A stretch of DNA of 32,760 nucleotides, taken from Alphaproteobacteria bacterium (lineage in GTDB: Bacteria > Pseudomonadota > Alphaproteobacteria > JAPULJ01). Positions 9,361-16,800 of this stretch are shown here, piece by piece (position 1 is the stretch's first letter; the number at the start of each line of letters is the position of its first letter). The stretch lies in NCBI GenBank assembly GCA_027295145.1, contig JAPULJ010000194.1, forward strand, positions 1 to 32,760, in the 5' to 3' direction. The notes under the pieces are model-generated. The model worked only from the letters and a program-made list of their open reading frames with translations, was not told the origin of the DNA and ran no database searches. The position numbers were made by a program, and so were the translations under genes.

Positions 9361-10389
9361 TTGGGAAAGCCAGCGACAAAGTTTGAATCGATCGACGCGA
9401 TAAGGAATATGGCGCAAAACCCACCCGGGCCGGATCGTGTGGCCGCGGGCGAGGTGCGCGATCGTCAGGCCCAGTTGACTAAACCGCAAGGCAGCCTTGG
9501 CAGGCTTGAAACCCTGGCGGAATGGCTATCGGCCTGGCAGGGGCGAGCGGTCCCGCGACTCGATAGAGTCGAGGTGATCGTTTTCGCCGGCAATCATGGC
9601 GTTGTCGGCCAAGGCGTTTCCGCGTTCCCTGCCAGCGTGACCGAGCAGATGGTCGCGAACTTCTCGGCTGGCGGATCCGCGATCAATCAATTGGCCGAGT
9701 TCGCCAATGCCAACCTTCAGGTTCACGCATTCGATCTGGAAACCCCAACCGCCGATTTCACCCAAGCGCCCGCGATGACGGATGCGGAGTTTGCCGGTGC
9801 GGTCACACAAGGTTATGGCGCGGTGCCGCCGGATGCCGATTTGCTCTGTCTGGGCGAAATGGGGATTGGCAATACGACGGCCGCCGCGGCCCTCGCCGCC
9901 GCGCTCTTCGGCGGCAAGGGTGCAAAATGGGCCGGTCGGGGCACGGGACTTGATGACGACGGCGTTGCTCGAAAAGCATCGGTGATCGATACGGCTCTGG
10001 CACGCCATGAAGAGGCGATCGGCGATCCGCTGAAAGCGGCGGCCTGTTTTGGCGGATGGGAGTTGGCCGGTATCCTCGGCGCCACCCTGGCCGCGCGTCA
10101 GCATCAAATACCGGTGGTTCTCGACGGTTATGTATGCACCGCTGCCGCGGCGCCTCTTGCCAAGCTTCACGACAACGCATTGGACCACACGGTTATCGCT
10201 CATCGATCGGCCGAAGCGGGGCACAGCGCATTGCTTTCCGAGCTTGACAAAGCGCCGTTGCTCGATCTGGGAATGCGGCTCGGGGAAGCTAGCGGCGCTG
10301 CGCTTGCCGTACAGGTTCTGCGCGCGGCAATCGCCTGTCACAACGGCATGGCGACCTTCGCAGACGCCGGCGTGGACGAAGCACTGTAG
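9361..10389 (+). CDS. cobT: Nicotinate-nucleotide--dimethylbenzimidazole phosphoribosyltransferase (TTG start; CobT, or CobU in Pseudomonas nomenclature)
   Basis: LTKPQGSLGRLETLAEWL, VIVFAGNHGVVGQGVSAFPASVTEQMVANF, GGSAINQLA, LGEMGIGNTTAAAALAAAL, GRGTGLDDDG. Purine-rich SD-like GAAGGTGAG upstream of TTG. Confidence 0.94.
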   Translation: MGKPATKFESIDAIRNMAQNPPGPDRVAAGEVRDRQAQLTKPQGSLGRLETLAEWLSAWQGRAVPRLDRVEVIVFAGNHGVVGQGVSAFPASVTEQMVANFSAGGSAINQLAEFANANLQVHAFDLETPTADFTQAPAMTDAEFAGAVTQGYGAVPPDADLLCLGEMGIGNTTAAAALAAALFGGKGAKWAGRGTGLDDDGVARKASVIDTALARHEEAIGDPLKAAACFGGWELAGILGATLAARQHQIPVVLDGYVCTAAAAPLAKLHDNALDHTVIAHRSAEAGHSALLSELDKAPLLDLGMRLGEASGAALAVQVLRAAIACHNGMATFADAGVDEAL

Positions 10390-10398
10390 GCGCTGCAA

Positions 10399-11172
10399 TT
10401 GGAACTCGTTCGCGAATTCCTGGCCGCATTCGGGTTCCTGACCCGGGTCCCTGTTTGGCGGTTGATCGGCGGTGAGGAACCGCCATCGCTGGCTCGATCG
10501 CTCTGGGCATACCCGATTGTTGGCGCCAGCGTTGGCGCTTGCGGTGGGGGGATCGCCTGGATCGGGCTGTTGGCTGGAATGTCGCCACTGCTCGCGGCCG
10601 CGTTGGCGGTCGGGGCGATGGTGCTGATTACCGGGGCCTTACATGAGGATGGGCTGGCCGACACCGCGGACGGGTTCGGCGGCGGCGCGAGCCGGGACCG
10701 TAAGCTCGAAATCATGCGCGATTCACGCATAGGGACGTACGGTACAGTTGCGTTGGTTCTCTCTATTCTCGTTCGGTGCGCGGCAATTGCCGCATTGGCC
10801 GATCCCCAGTTGATCGTGGTTTCGCTCGTGGTGGCAGGGGCTCTTGCCAGGGGTTTCCTGGCCCCGATGCTTCAATGGATGCCGAGCGCCCGCTCCGACG
10901 GATTGGGAGCGCAGGCCGCCAAGCCGGGATTGGCACGCTGTATCGTATCGATGTTGCTCGCCATTGGCGCCACGCTCGCGCTGGGCTCGGTCATAGCCGG
11001 CGTCGGCGTCATCCTGGCGGCAAGCCTGGCCGGCTTGATCGCCGCACTTCTGGCCCTTCGACAGATTGGCGGGCAGACCGGCGACGTAATGGCAGCCGCC
11101 GAACAGGCAATCGAATGCGCGGTCCTGGTGACCCTGGTCGCGTTCAAGTCCGCTTTGATAGTCGCACTCTAA
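10399..11172 (+). CDS. cobS: Adenosylcobinamide-GDP ribazoletransferase (cobalamin synthase; CobS, or CobV in Pseudomonas nomenclature)
   Basis: FLTRVPV, ALHEDGLADTADGFGGGASRDRKLEIMRDSRIGTYGTVALVL, the CobS/CobV signature; multiple hydrophobic segments; TTG start. Confidence 0.94.
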   Translation: MELVREFLAAFGFLTRVPVWRLIGGEEPPSLARSLWAYPIVGASVGACGGGIAWIGLLAGMSPLLAAALAVGAMVLITGALHEDGLADTADGFGGGASRDRKLEIMRDSRIGTYGTVALVLSILVRCAAIAALADPQLIVVSLVVAGALARGFLAPMLQWMPSARSDGLGAQAAKPGLARCIVSMLLAIGATLALGSVIAGVGVILAASLAGLIAALLALRQIGGQTGDVMAAAEQAIECAVLVTLVAFKSALIVAL

Positions 11173-11245
11173 TCCATGATCCGATCTGGCCGAGCGCCGG
11201 TAGGAGTTGATTCCAGTTGTACGCCACTCAGCACGCGTGATAGTT

Positions 11246-11414
11246 TCGCAGCGTCGATAGGGAGGAAGCCGGTGACGCTCTTCGGAGAAAAATCCGGCGC
11301 TGCCCCCGCAACTGTAAGGGAAGAGGCCGCGGCAACTGCCACTGGCGATTTTTCGCTGGGAAGGCGCCCGCGACCGACTACGCCCAGCCAGGACACTCCG
11401 CTATCGGCATGGAC
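11246..11414 (+). promoter_or_regulatory. Cobalamin (AdoCbl-type) riboswitch upstream of cbtB-cbtA
   Basis: Conserved core in order: GGAGGAAGCCGGTG ... AAAATCCGGCGCTGCCCCCGCAACTGTAAG ... GCCACTGG ... GCTGGGAAGGC ... AGCCAGGA. Flanking GTCGATAG / CTATCGGC pair to close the structure. Boundaries approximate. Confidence 0.93.
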
Positions 11415-11456
11415 AACTCGGATACGTCGGGTGAGACGTAGAAAAGGAGATCTAGG

Positions 11457-11639
11457 ATGGTAAATCAGGGCGCTGCAGCAGCCGAACGGACCGACAGTAG
11501 AACATCTGCCCTCACCGCCGCCGGCTTGGCTATTTTCGTGGGTTTGTTTCTCGTTTTCGCGGTGGGCTTTGCACAGTCTCAGGTCGTCCACAATGCCGCG
11601 CATGACAGCCGGCATTCCCTTTCGTTTCCCTGTCACTGA
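11457..11639 (+). CDS. cbtB: CbtB-family predicted cobalt transporter subunit (60 aa)
   Basis: One TM helix followed by a His-rich C-terminus (VVHNAAHDSRHSLSFPCH); preceded by a B12 riboswitch and an AAGGAG SD; followed by cbtA. Confidence 0.85.
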   Translation: MVNQGAAAAERTDSRTSALTAAGLAIFVGLFLVFAVGFAQSQVVHNAAHDSRHSLSFPCH

Positions 11640-11648
11640 GTAGCACCG

Positions 11649-12401
11649 ATGATCAAGCGAGTTTTTCTCGCCGCACTCGCGGCGGGAGCGCTGGCGGCGG
11701 TGTTCATCACCGCTGTCCAAGCCTTCACGACCACCCCGATCATACTTCACGCAGAGGAGTATGAAAAAGGCCAAGCAAGCTCGGGACGCAGCGCAGTGCC
11801 CGTTATATTGACCGTTTTCGCGATGCCTCCTGCCGCGTCGCAATCAAGCCGCAACGGCGAAGTTCTGACCGTCCAAGGCGGCGCAACGAGCAAGAAAGTC
11901 TGGTCGCCCGGCGACGGGATTGAACGCACCCTATACACCGGACTGGCCAATCTGCTGGCCGCGGTCGGGTTTGCCCTGCTGATTGTTGCGTGCTTTGTGA
12001 TTCACGATAAACCGATAGACGCCCGCCGGGGCGTGATGTGGGGCATTGCGGGATTCGCAATATTCATACTTGCCCCCTCGCTTGGTTTGCCGCCCGAGGC
12101 GCCGGGCGCTAAAGCAGCCGGGCTAATAGATCGGCAGGTTTGGTGGGCCTTTGCGACGGCGATGGCGGCGCTGGGATTGTGGTTGATGGTTTTCACACGG
12201 CATGGGGCGCTGAAAGTCCTGGGCGTCATCGCGATCGCCGTTCCCCATCTTGTCGGGGCGCCGCAACCGGCCGAGCTAGGCGGCAGCGTGCCGCCCGAAA
12301 TTGCCGGGCATTTCGCGGCGGCTTCGATTGTCGTCAACGCGATTTTCTGGACATCGCTTGGATGGCTTGCCGGCACATTCTACGAGCGATTGAGCCGATA
12401 A
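11649..12401 (+). CDS. cbtA: CbtA-family predicted cobalt transporter subunit
   Basis: MIKRVFLAALAAGALAAVFITAVQAFTTTPIILHAEEYE, several TM segments, LGLPPEAPGAKAA..RQVWW motif; adjacent to cbtB under the riboswitch. Confidence 0.87.
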   Translation: MIKRVFLAALAAGALAAVFITAVQAFTTTPIILHAEEYEKGQASSGRSAVPVILTVFAMPPAASQSSRNGEVLTVQGGATSKKVWSPGDGIERTLYTGLANLLAAVGFALLIVACFVIHDKPIDARRGVMWGIAGFAIFILAPSLGLPPEAPGAKAAGLIDRQVWWAFATAMAALGLWLMVFTRHGALKVLGVIAIAVPHLVGAPQPAELGGSVPPEIAGHFAAASIVVNAIFWTSLGWLAGTFYERLSR

Positions 12402-12497
12402 CGGGTGATTCCTAACAATTGGTGACCGATCTGCGATCTCTCGCCGCGGGCCATTATTTGTGCGGCGAACGACCGGCGGACCTCGAATGGAAGAGAT

Positions 12498-13619
12498 TTG
12501 AAAATAGGATTCAAACGCGTATCCGTCTTGCTCGCTGCGACCTTCTTTCTTGCCGCTGGCGCCGCGGCTTCGGCGGAGAAGGAGGTCGCGCCATACCTTA
12601 AAATCACAATCCCGATTGAAGTCCAGAACAACGGCAACTTCGCTTCCGACGTCCCAGGCAACCGACTAAACGATTTGTTCACGACGATCGAGCCGGAAAT
12701 CACCGTCGGCATTCTGAAGGGCCTTACATTTATTACACATGTGGTGCTCGATCCGGTCCGTGATGCGTCGCCCGGCGATAGTCGTTTTTTCAGCAACCAC
12801 GGCCTCTACATCGAGGAAAGCTACCTCCAATACAAAGCCTACCTGCGCAAATCCGAAGGTAGCGCCTTCGCCATCAGGATCTACGGCGGCAAGATCACGC
12901 CGAACTTTGGAAGCGCGTGGGATGTGGCGCCCGGCATCTTCGGAACCGACTTCGCCGAAGACTACGAATTGACCGAACGAATCGGCTTTGGCGGCGCCGT
13001 CACGTGGGAGAGCGGCGCCTTTGGCAATCACACCTTGTCAGCCAGCACATTCGTCCTCGACCGCACCATCCTCAGCGAGGCGCTGATCACACGCCGGCCT
13101 CGCACCCTGCTCGCCGACGGTGGTCCCAGCAATACAAAGGGCTTGCGCTCGTTCGCGGTCGCGCTCGACGGCGAGAACATCCCCGGGCTTAAGGGGCTCG
13201 CCTATCACATCGCGTTCGTCAAGCAGGGCATGCGCGGGGCCCCCGCCGAACGGGGATTCGCAGTTGGGCTGACCCATAGCTTCGAGGCCGGCAACGTCAC
13301 GATCAAGCCGATTTTCGAGATCGTTAATTTTTGGAACACCGGCGGGGCGACGGACACCGACACGCTCTACCTGACGAGCGGCGTTTCGGTCGAGCGCGGC
13401 GGTTGGCATACCTCGCTTTCCGGCACGCTGCGTAGTACCAGCATGGCTGGCGCCGGCAAGGTCCGTGACACGCTGATCCAGGTATCGGGCGGCTATAAAT
13501 TTCACAACGGCTTTGGCATCGAATTGGGCTACAGCCACCGCAACGAGACGAGCATTGCCACGCATACGATAGGCGTTCTCCTGACCTACGAGCTCTCGTT
13601 CGACTCAAGCAAGAGATAG
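12498..13619 (+). CDS. Predicted signal-peptide-bearing outer-membrane beta-barrel/porin-like protein (TTG start)
   Basis: MKIGFKRVSVLLAATFFLAAGAAASA signal peptide; alternating-residue strands and aromatic-rich segments through to GIELGYSHRNETSIATHTIGVLLTYELSFDSSKR. Confidence 0.65.
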   Translation: MKIGFKRVSVLLAATFFLAAGAAASAEKEVAPYLKITIPIEVQNNGNFASDVPGNRLNDLFTTIEPEITVGILKGLTFITHVVLDPVRDASPGDSRFFSNHGLYIEESYLQYKAYLRKSEGSAFAIRIYGGKITPNFGSAWDVAPGIFGTDFAEDYELTERIGFGGAVTWESGAFGNHTLSASTFVLDRTILSEALITRRPRTLLADGGPSNTKGLRSFAVALDGENIPGLKGLAYHIAFVKQGMRGAPAERGFAVGLTHSFEAGNVTIKPIFEIVNFWNTGGATDTDTLYLTSGVSVERGGWHTSLSGTLRSTSMAGAGKVRDTLIQVSGGYKFHNGFGIELGYSHRNETSIATHTIGVLLTYELSFDSSKR

Positions 13620-13674
13620 CTCAATCGGCACATGCCGCATTCATGCAAGGAAAATTATCTTTGGGTCCATCGCG

Positions 13675-14814
13675 CTACGCTTCGCCGCCGGCAGGGGATT
13701 TTAGCTCAGTCAGAATTTCTTCGTTATGTTCGCCGAGAGCCGGTGCCGGAAGAGCCCAATCCACATCCGCGCCGGGAACGCGGGCCAGCGGAACACGCGC
13801 GAAGCCCGGCTGTTCGAACCAGTGGATGAGTTCGCTCGATTTCACGTGTTTGTCGTCCAGCAGCTCGCTGTAATCGCGGACCGGCGCGTTCATGACCCCC
13901 TTTTCGGTCAACCGTCGCGACCAGTCCTGCGTGGTGCGGCTAGCGAATTTAAGCGCCAACAATGCATTCAGCTCATCCACATGTTTCATCCTCTCGCCAA
14001 TTTCGAAGAAACGCGGGTCGGTCTCCAATTCCACACACCCGAGAACATCGCATAGATCGCGGAACTGACGTTGGCGAATGGTGCTGACGGCAAGCGATCC
14101 ATCGCGCGTCGGATAAATGCCGATGGGACTGTATTGCTCCTCGGGCGCATTGCCCCCTGTCACATGATGATCCAGTATTTTCGCTCCCTGAAAAGCGATC
14201 GTGGACTGCAACAATGAGATGTCGAGATACTGGCCCTGGCCCTGGCCCTGGTCCTGGCGCTCACGGGTAATCAGCGCCATGGCGGCCGCCTGGAAGGCGT
14301 AAAGCCCGGTGACATGGTCGATGGCCGGAAAGCGGACCTTGTGCGGCAACCCATCGATCCCGCGATTGAGCGACACCAGCCCGGCATGGGCTTGCAATAT
14401 GCTGTCGGTTGCCGGCCGGACGCGGTCCGGGCCGGACTGCCCATAACCGCTGATGGCCACATGTATCAGCTTGGGCTGGATTTCCTTCAGTGTCGTCCTG
14501 CCGAGGCCCAGTCGATCGATCACGCCGTAGCGGAAGTTTTCAATGACGACGTCCGAGCGCCGCACCAGATCGTGTGCGGTCGACACCCCGTCTTCCGACA
14601 GAAGATCGACCGTCAGGCCACGTTTGCCTTGATTGTATGCAACAAAAAGCGCCGACATCCCATCGATCGCTGTACCGAGCGGCCGCGACCAATCGCCTTC
14701 GGGTGGTTCGACCTTGATCACATCGGCGCCGTAAAGGGCAAACAGCATCCCGCAATGCGGTCCGGCGACACCTTGACTGAAATCCAGCACCTTGATCCCT
14801 TCGTAGGGAAGCAT
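13675..14814 (-). CDS. CaiB/BaiF family CoA-transferase (ORF extends to 14868; likely ATG at 14814)
   Basis: MLPYEGIKVLDFSQGVAGPHCGMLFALYGADVIKVEPPEGDWSR, NQGKRGLTVDLLSEDG, SDVVIENFRYGVIDRLGLG, GYGQSGPDRVRPATDSILQAHAGL are class III CoA-transferase motifs. Confidence 0.92.
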   Translation of the reverse strand: MLPYEGIKVLDFSQGVAGPHCGMLFALYGADVIKVEPPEGDWSRPLGTAIDGMSALFVAYNQGKRGLTVDLLSEDGVSTAHDLVRRSDVVIENFRYGVIDRLGLGRTTLKEIQPKLIHVAISGYGQSGPDRVRPATDSILQAHAGLVSLNRGIDGLPHKVRFPAIDHVTGLYAFQAAAMALITRERQDQGQGQGQYLDISLLQSTIAFQGAKILDHHVTGGNAPEEQYSPIGIYPTRDGSLAVSTIRQRQFRDLCDVLGCVELETDPRFFEIGERMKHVDELNALLALKFASRTTQDWSRRLTEKGVMNAPVRDYSELLDDKHVKSSELIHWFEQPGFARVPLARVPGADVDWALPAPALGEHNEEILTELKSPAGGEA

Positions 14815-14966
14815 CACCCTTGTTCTCCTTGTCGCGGCGAGCCATTGGCTCGATTTTTGGCATTGCAAGCAGCATTATGCGATGGGTTGACGAGGAGATC
14901 GAGGACGCTAGGTCGATATTCCTAATCTAACTAACAACTGTTTGAATAACGAAAGGTTCGATCGAA

Positions 14967-15887
14967 ATGGCGAACAAGAGATCGCTTGACGGAAAGGTCG
15001 CCGTCGTAACCGGCGCCGGCCGGGGGATAGGCAGGGCAACAGCACTCAACCTGGCCCGGGAAGGGGCATCGGTGGTCGTCAACGATCTCGGCGCGGGCAT
15101 CGATGGGGAGGGATCGGATACGTCGCCCGCTCGGGAAGTCGTGGACGAAATCGAGAAATCCGGCGGCAAGGCGGTCGTCAACGGCGACAGCGTAGCGGAG
15201 TGGGCCGGGGCCACAAAAATAATCGCCTGCGCTCTCGATACGTTCGGGCGCATCGATTGCGTGGTCAACAATGCCGGGATATTGCGCGACCAAATCTTTC
15301 ATAAAATGGCGCCCGAAGAATGGGAAGCCGTCATAAACGTGCATCTCAACGGCTCGTTCTATGTCAGCCGGGCGGCGGCGCCTCATTTCCGCAAACAGGG
15401 TTCCGGTGCGTTCGTCCACATGACATCGACATCGGGATTGATCGGCAATTTCGGCCAGGCCAACTATGCCGCCGCCAAACTCGGTATCGTGGCGCTATCC
15501 AAATCCATCGCGCTCGACATGTCCCGTTTCAATGTGCGCTCAAACTGTATTTCTCCGTTTGCCTGGAGTCGTATGGTCGGCTCTATTCCGACTGATACGC
15601 CGGAACAAATAGCGCGGGTTGAAAAGCTCAAATTGATGACACCGGACAAGGTCGCCGTGTTGGCCACGTTTCTGTTGTCGGATGCAGCATCGGATGTGAC
15701 CGGTCAGATTCTGGCTTCCCGCAGCAATGAAATATTCCTGATGAGCCAATCGCGCGCTCTACGTTCCATTCACCGCGAAGACGGCTGGACACCGCAGAGC
15801 CTCGCCGATCGACTGGTGCCGGCGTTCAAAAACGACTTTTATCCGCTCGAGCGTTCCGGCGAAGTCTTCAGCTGGGACCCGATATAG
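14967..15887 (+). CDS. SDR-family oxidoreductase, MFE-2/hydroxyacyl-CoA-dehydrogenase-like
   Basis: VAVVTGAGRGIGRATALNLAREGASVVVNDLGAG, NNAGILRDQIFHKM, STSGLIGNFGQANYAAAKLG (YxxxK). Confidence 0.92.
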   Translation: MANKRSLDGKVAVVTGAGRGIGRATALNLAREGASVVVNDLGAGIDGEGSDTSPAREVVDEIEKSGGKAVVNGDSVAEWAGATKIIACALDTFGRIDCVVNNAGILRDQIFHKMAPEEWEAVINVHLNGSFYVSRAAAPHFRKQGSGAFVHMTSTSGLIGNFGQANYAAAKLGIVALSKSIALDMSRFNVRSNCISPFAWSRMVGSIPTDTPEQIARVEKLKLMTPDKVAVLATFLLSDAASDVTGQILASRSNEIFLMSQSRALRSIHREDGWTPQSLADRLVPAFKNDFYPLERSGEVFSWDPI

Positions 15888-15947
15888 ACGGGAGCACCCG
15901 CGCGAGTACCTGCCCTCCTAGTGGCGAGTCGCGCGCACTGGAATTCT

Positions 15948-16193
15948 CTAACTCACGGCAATCGGGACGTTGTATTCGAGCCCAGCGTCTTCCAACCAAC
16001 GCCAAGCGTAATCGGCGAAGCTGCGATGGACATAAATCTCGAATGACGGTTTGTCGGACGTCCGGTGGCGTATCACGCCTGTCTTGGCCAGAGGAGTGCA
16101 CACGACGGTGCCCGCACCGGACACGCCGGGATGCAAATCGTTCGTGCGGCCCATAGCGCCGAAGCTGAGCGTCATCACTCGTGGTGAATTCAA
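15948..16193 (-). CDS. Small hypothetical protein (about 74-81 aa)
   Basis: Open frame with protein-like C-terminus (PSFEIYVHRSFADYAWRWLEDAGLEYNVPIAVS*); the annotated start is a TTG abutting a terminator T-tract, so an internal ATG (MTLSFGAMGR...) is more likely. Confidence 0.4.
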   Translation of the reverse strand: MNSPRVMTLSFGAMGRTNDLHPGVSGAGTVVCTPLAKTGVIRHRTSDKPSFEIYVHRSFADYAWRWLEDAGLEYNVPIAVS

Positions 16194-16227
16194 AAAAAAA
16201 CCGGCGATGGGGTTGGCCCATCGCCGG
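16192..16227 (-). terminator. Rho-independent terminator (minus strand)
   Basis: Perfect 11-bp inverted repeat CCGGCGATGGG/CCCATCGCCGG with a 5-nt loop, followed on the minus strand by nine T. Confidence 0.85.
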
Positions 16228-16280
16228 CGAAGTTCGGCAAGTCAAAGGGAGGTGTTCGCGAGTCAACTGGAGTCGCGTAC
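16192..16280 (-). ncRNA. Candidate intergenic small RNA ending in a strong intrinsic terminator
   Basis: Minus-strand sequence ~tgtaCGCGActccagttgacTCGCGaacaCCTCCCtttgacttgccgaacttcg-CCGGCGATGGG-ccaac-CCCATCGCCGG-TTTTTTTTT: 5' hairpin (5 bp), single-stranded CCUCCC anti-SD-like motif, 11-bp GC terminator stem, nine U's. TAGATT -10-like element at 16287-16292 and TTAA-N7-TTAA upstream. Confidence 0.5.
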
Positions 16281-16303
16281 AGGCTTAATCTAGGAGAATA
16301 TAG

Positions 16304-16318
16304 TTAACACAGCGTTAA
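16304..16318. promoter_or_regulatory. CtrA-like box TTAA-N7-TTAA, with adjacent palindrome GTTAACGTTAAC (16314-16325)
   Basis: TTAACACAGCGTTAA read directly; exact match to the alphaproteobacterial CtrA full-site pattern. Lies between mmcB (+) and the candidate sRNA (-). Confidence 0.55.
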
Positions 16319-16337
16319 CGTTAACGAGTAATCAACC

Positions 16338-16796
16338 ATGATCGATCCGGGCGTTCCGAACGACCCACTGGCGGACGCCGACGAGGCCCAGCGCCTGGCG
16401 CGTGGGGTTGCCCGCTGGTTGCGGGATCTCGGATACAACAGCCTCGCCGAGTTCCGCCTCGGCAACGGGCGGCGGGCCGACATCGCCGGGCTCAACCGCA
16501 AGGGCCGCTTCGTCATCGTCGAGATCAAAACCTCCGAGGCCGACTTCCGGGCCGACGAGAAATGGCCCGAATACCTCGATTTCTGTGACCTGTTTTATTT
16601 CGCGGTACCGGAAGGCTTTTCCCACGAGCTGCTGCCCGACGGGCACGGAATTATCGTCGCCGATGCCTTTGGAGGCGCCGTCATCCGCGAGCCTGAAGAG
16701 CTAACCATGAACGCCGCCCGGCGCGCCGCCCAAACCCGCCGCTTCGCCCTCACCGCCAGCGCCCGCCTACGAGCCTTGCTCGATCCACGCCTGTAA
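16338..16796 (+). CDS. mmcB: MmcB family DNA repair protein
   Basis: LARGVARWLRDLGYNSLAEFRLGNGRRADIAGLNRKGRFVIVEIKTSEADFRADEKWPEYLDFCDLFYFAVPEGF, a nuclease-fold E-x-K-type motif and the alphaproteobacterial MmcB signature. Confidence 0.88.
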   Translation: MIDPGVPNDPLADADEAQRLARGVARWLRDLGYNSLAEFRLGNGRRADIAGLNRKGRFVIVEIKTSEADFRADEKWPEYLDFCDLFYFAVPEGFSHELLPDGHGIIVADAFGGAVIREPEELTMNAARRAAQTRRFALTASARLRALLDPRL

Positions 16797-16800
16797 AATC

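Noticed and set aside
11176-11463. 95-aa ORF across the riboswitch region
   Set aside because: Overlaps the conserved cobalamin riboswitch core; translation has no protein character.
16231-16337. Possible LexA box (GTTC-N7-GTTC) upstream of mmcB
   Set aside because: Two GTTC motifs are present but the spacing is 18 nt, not 7.
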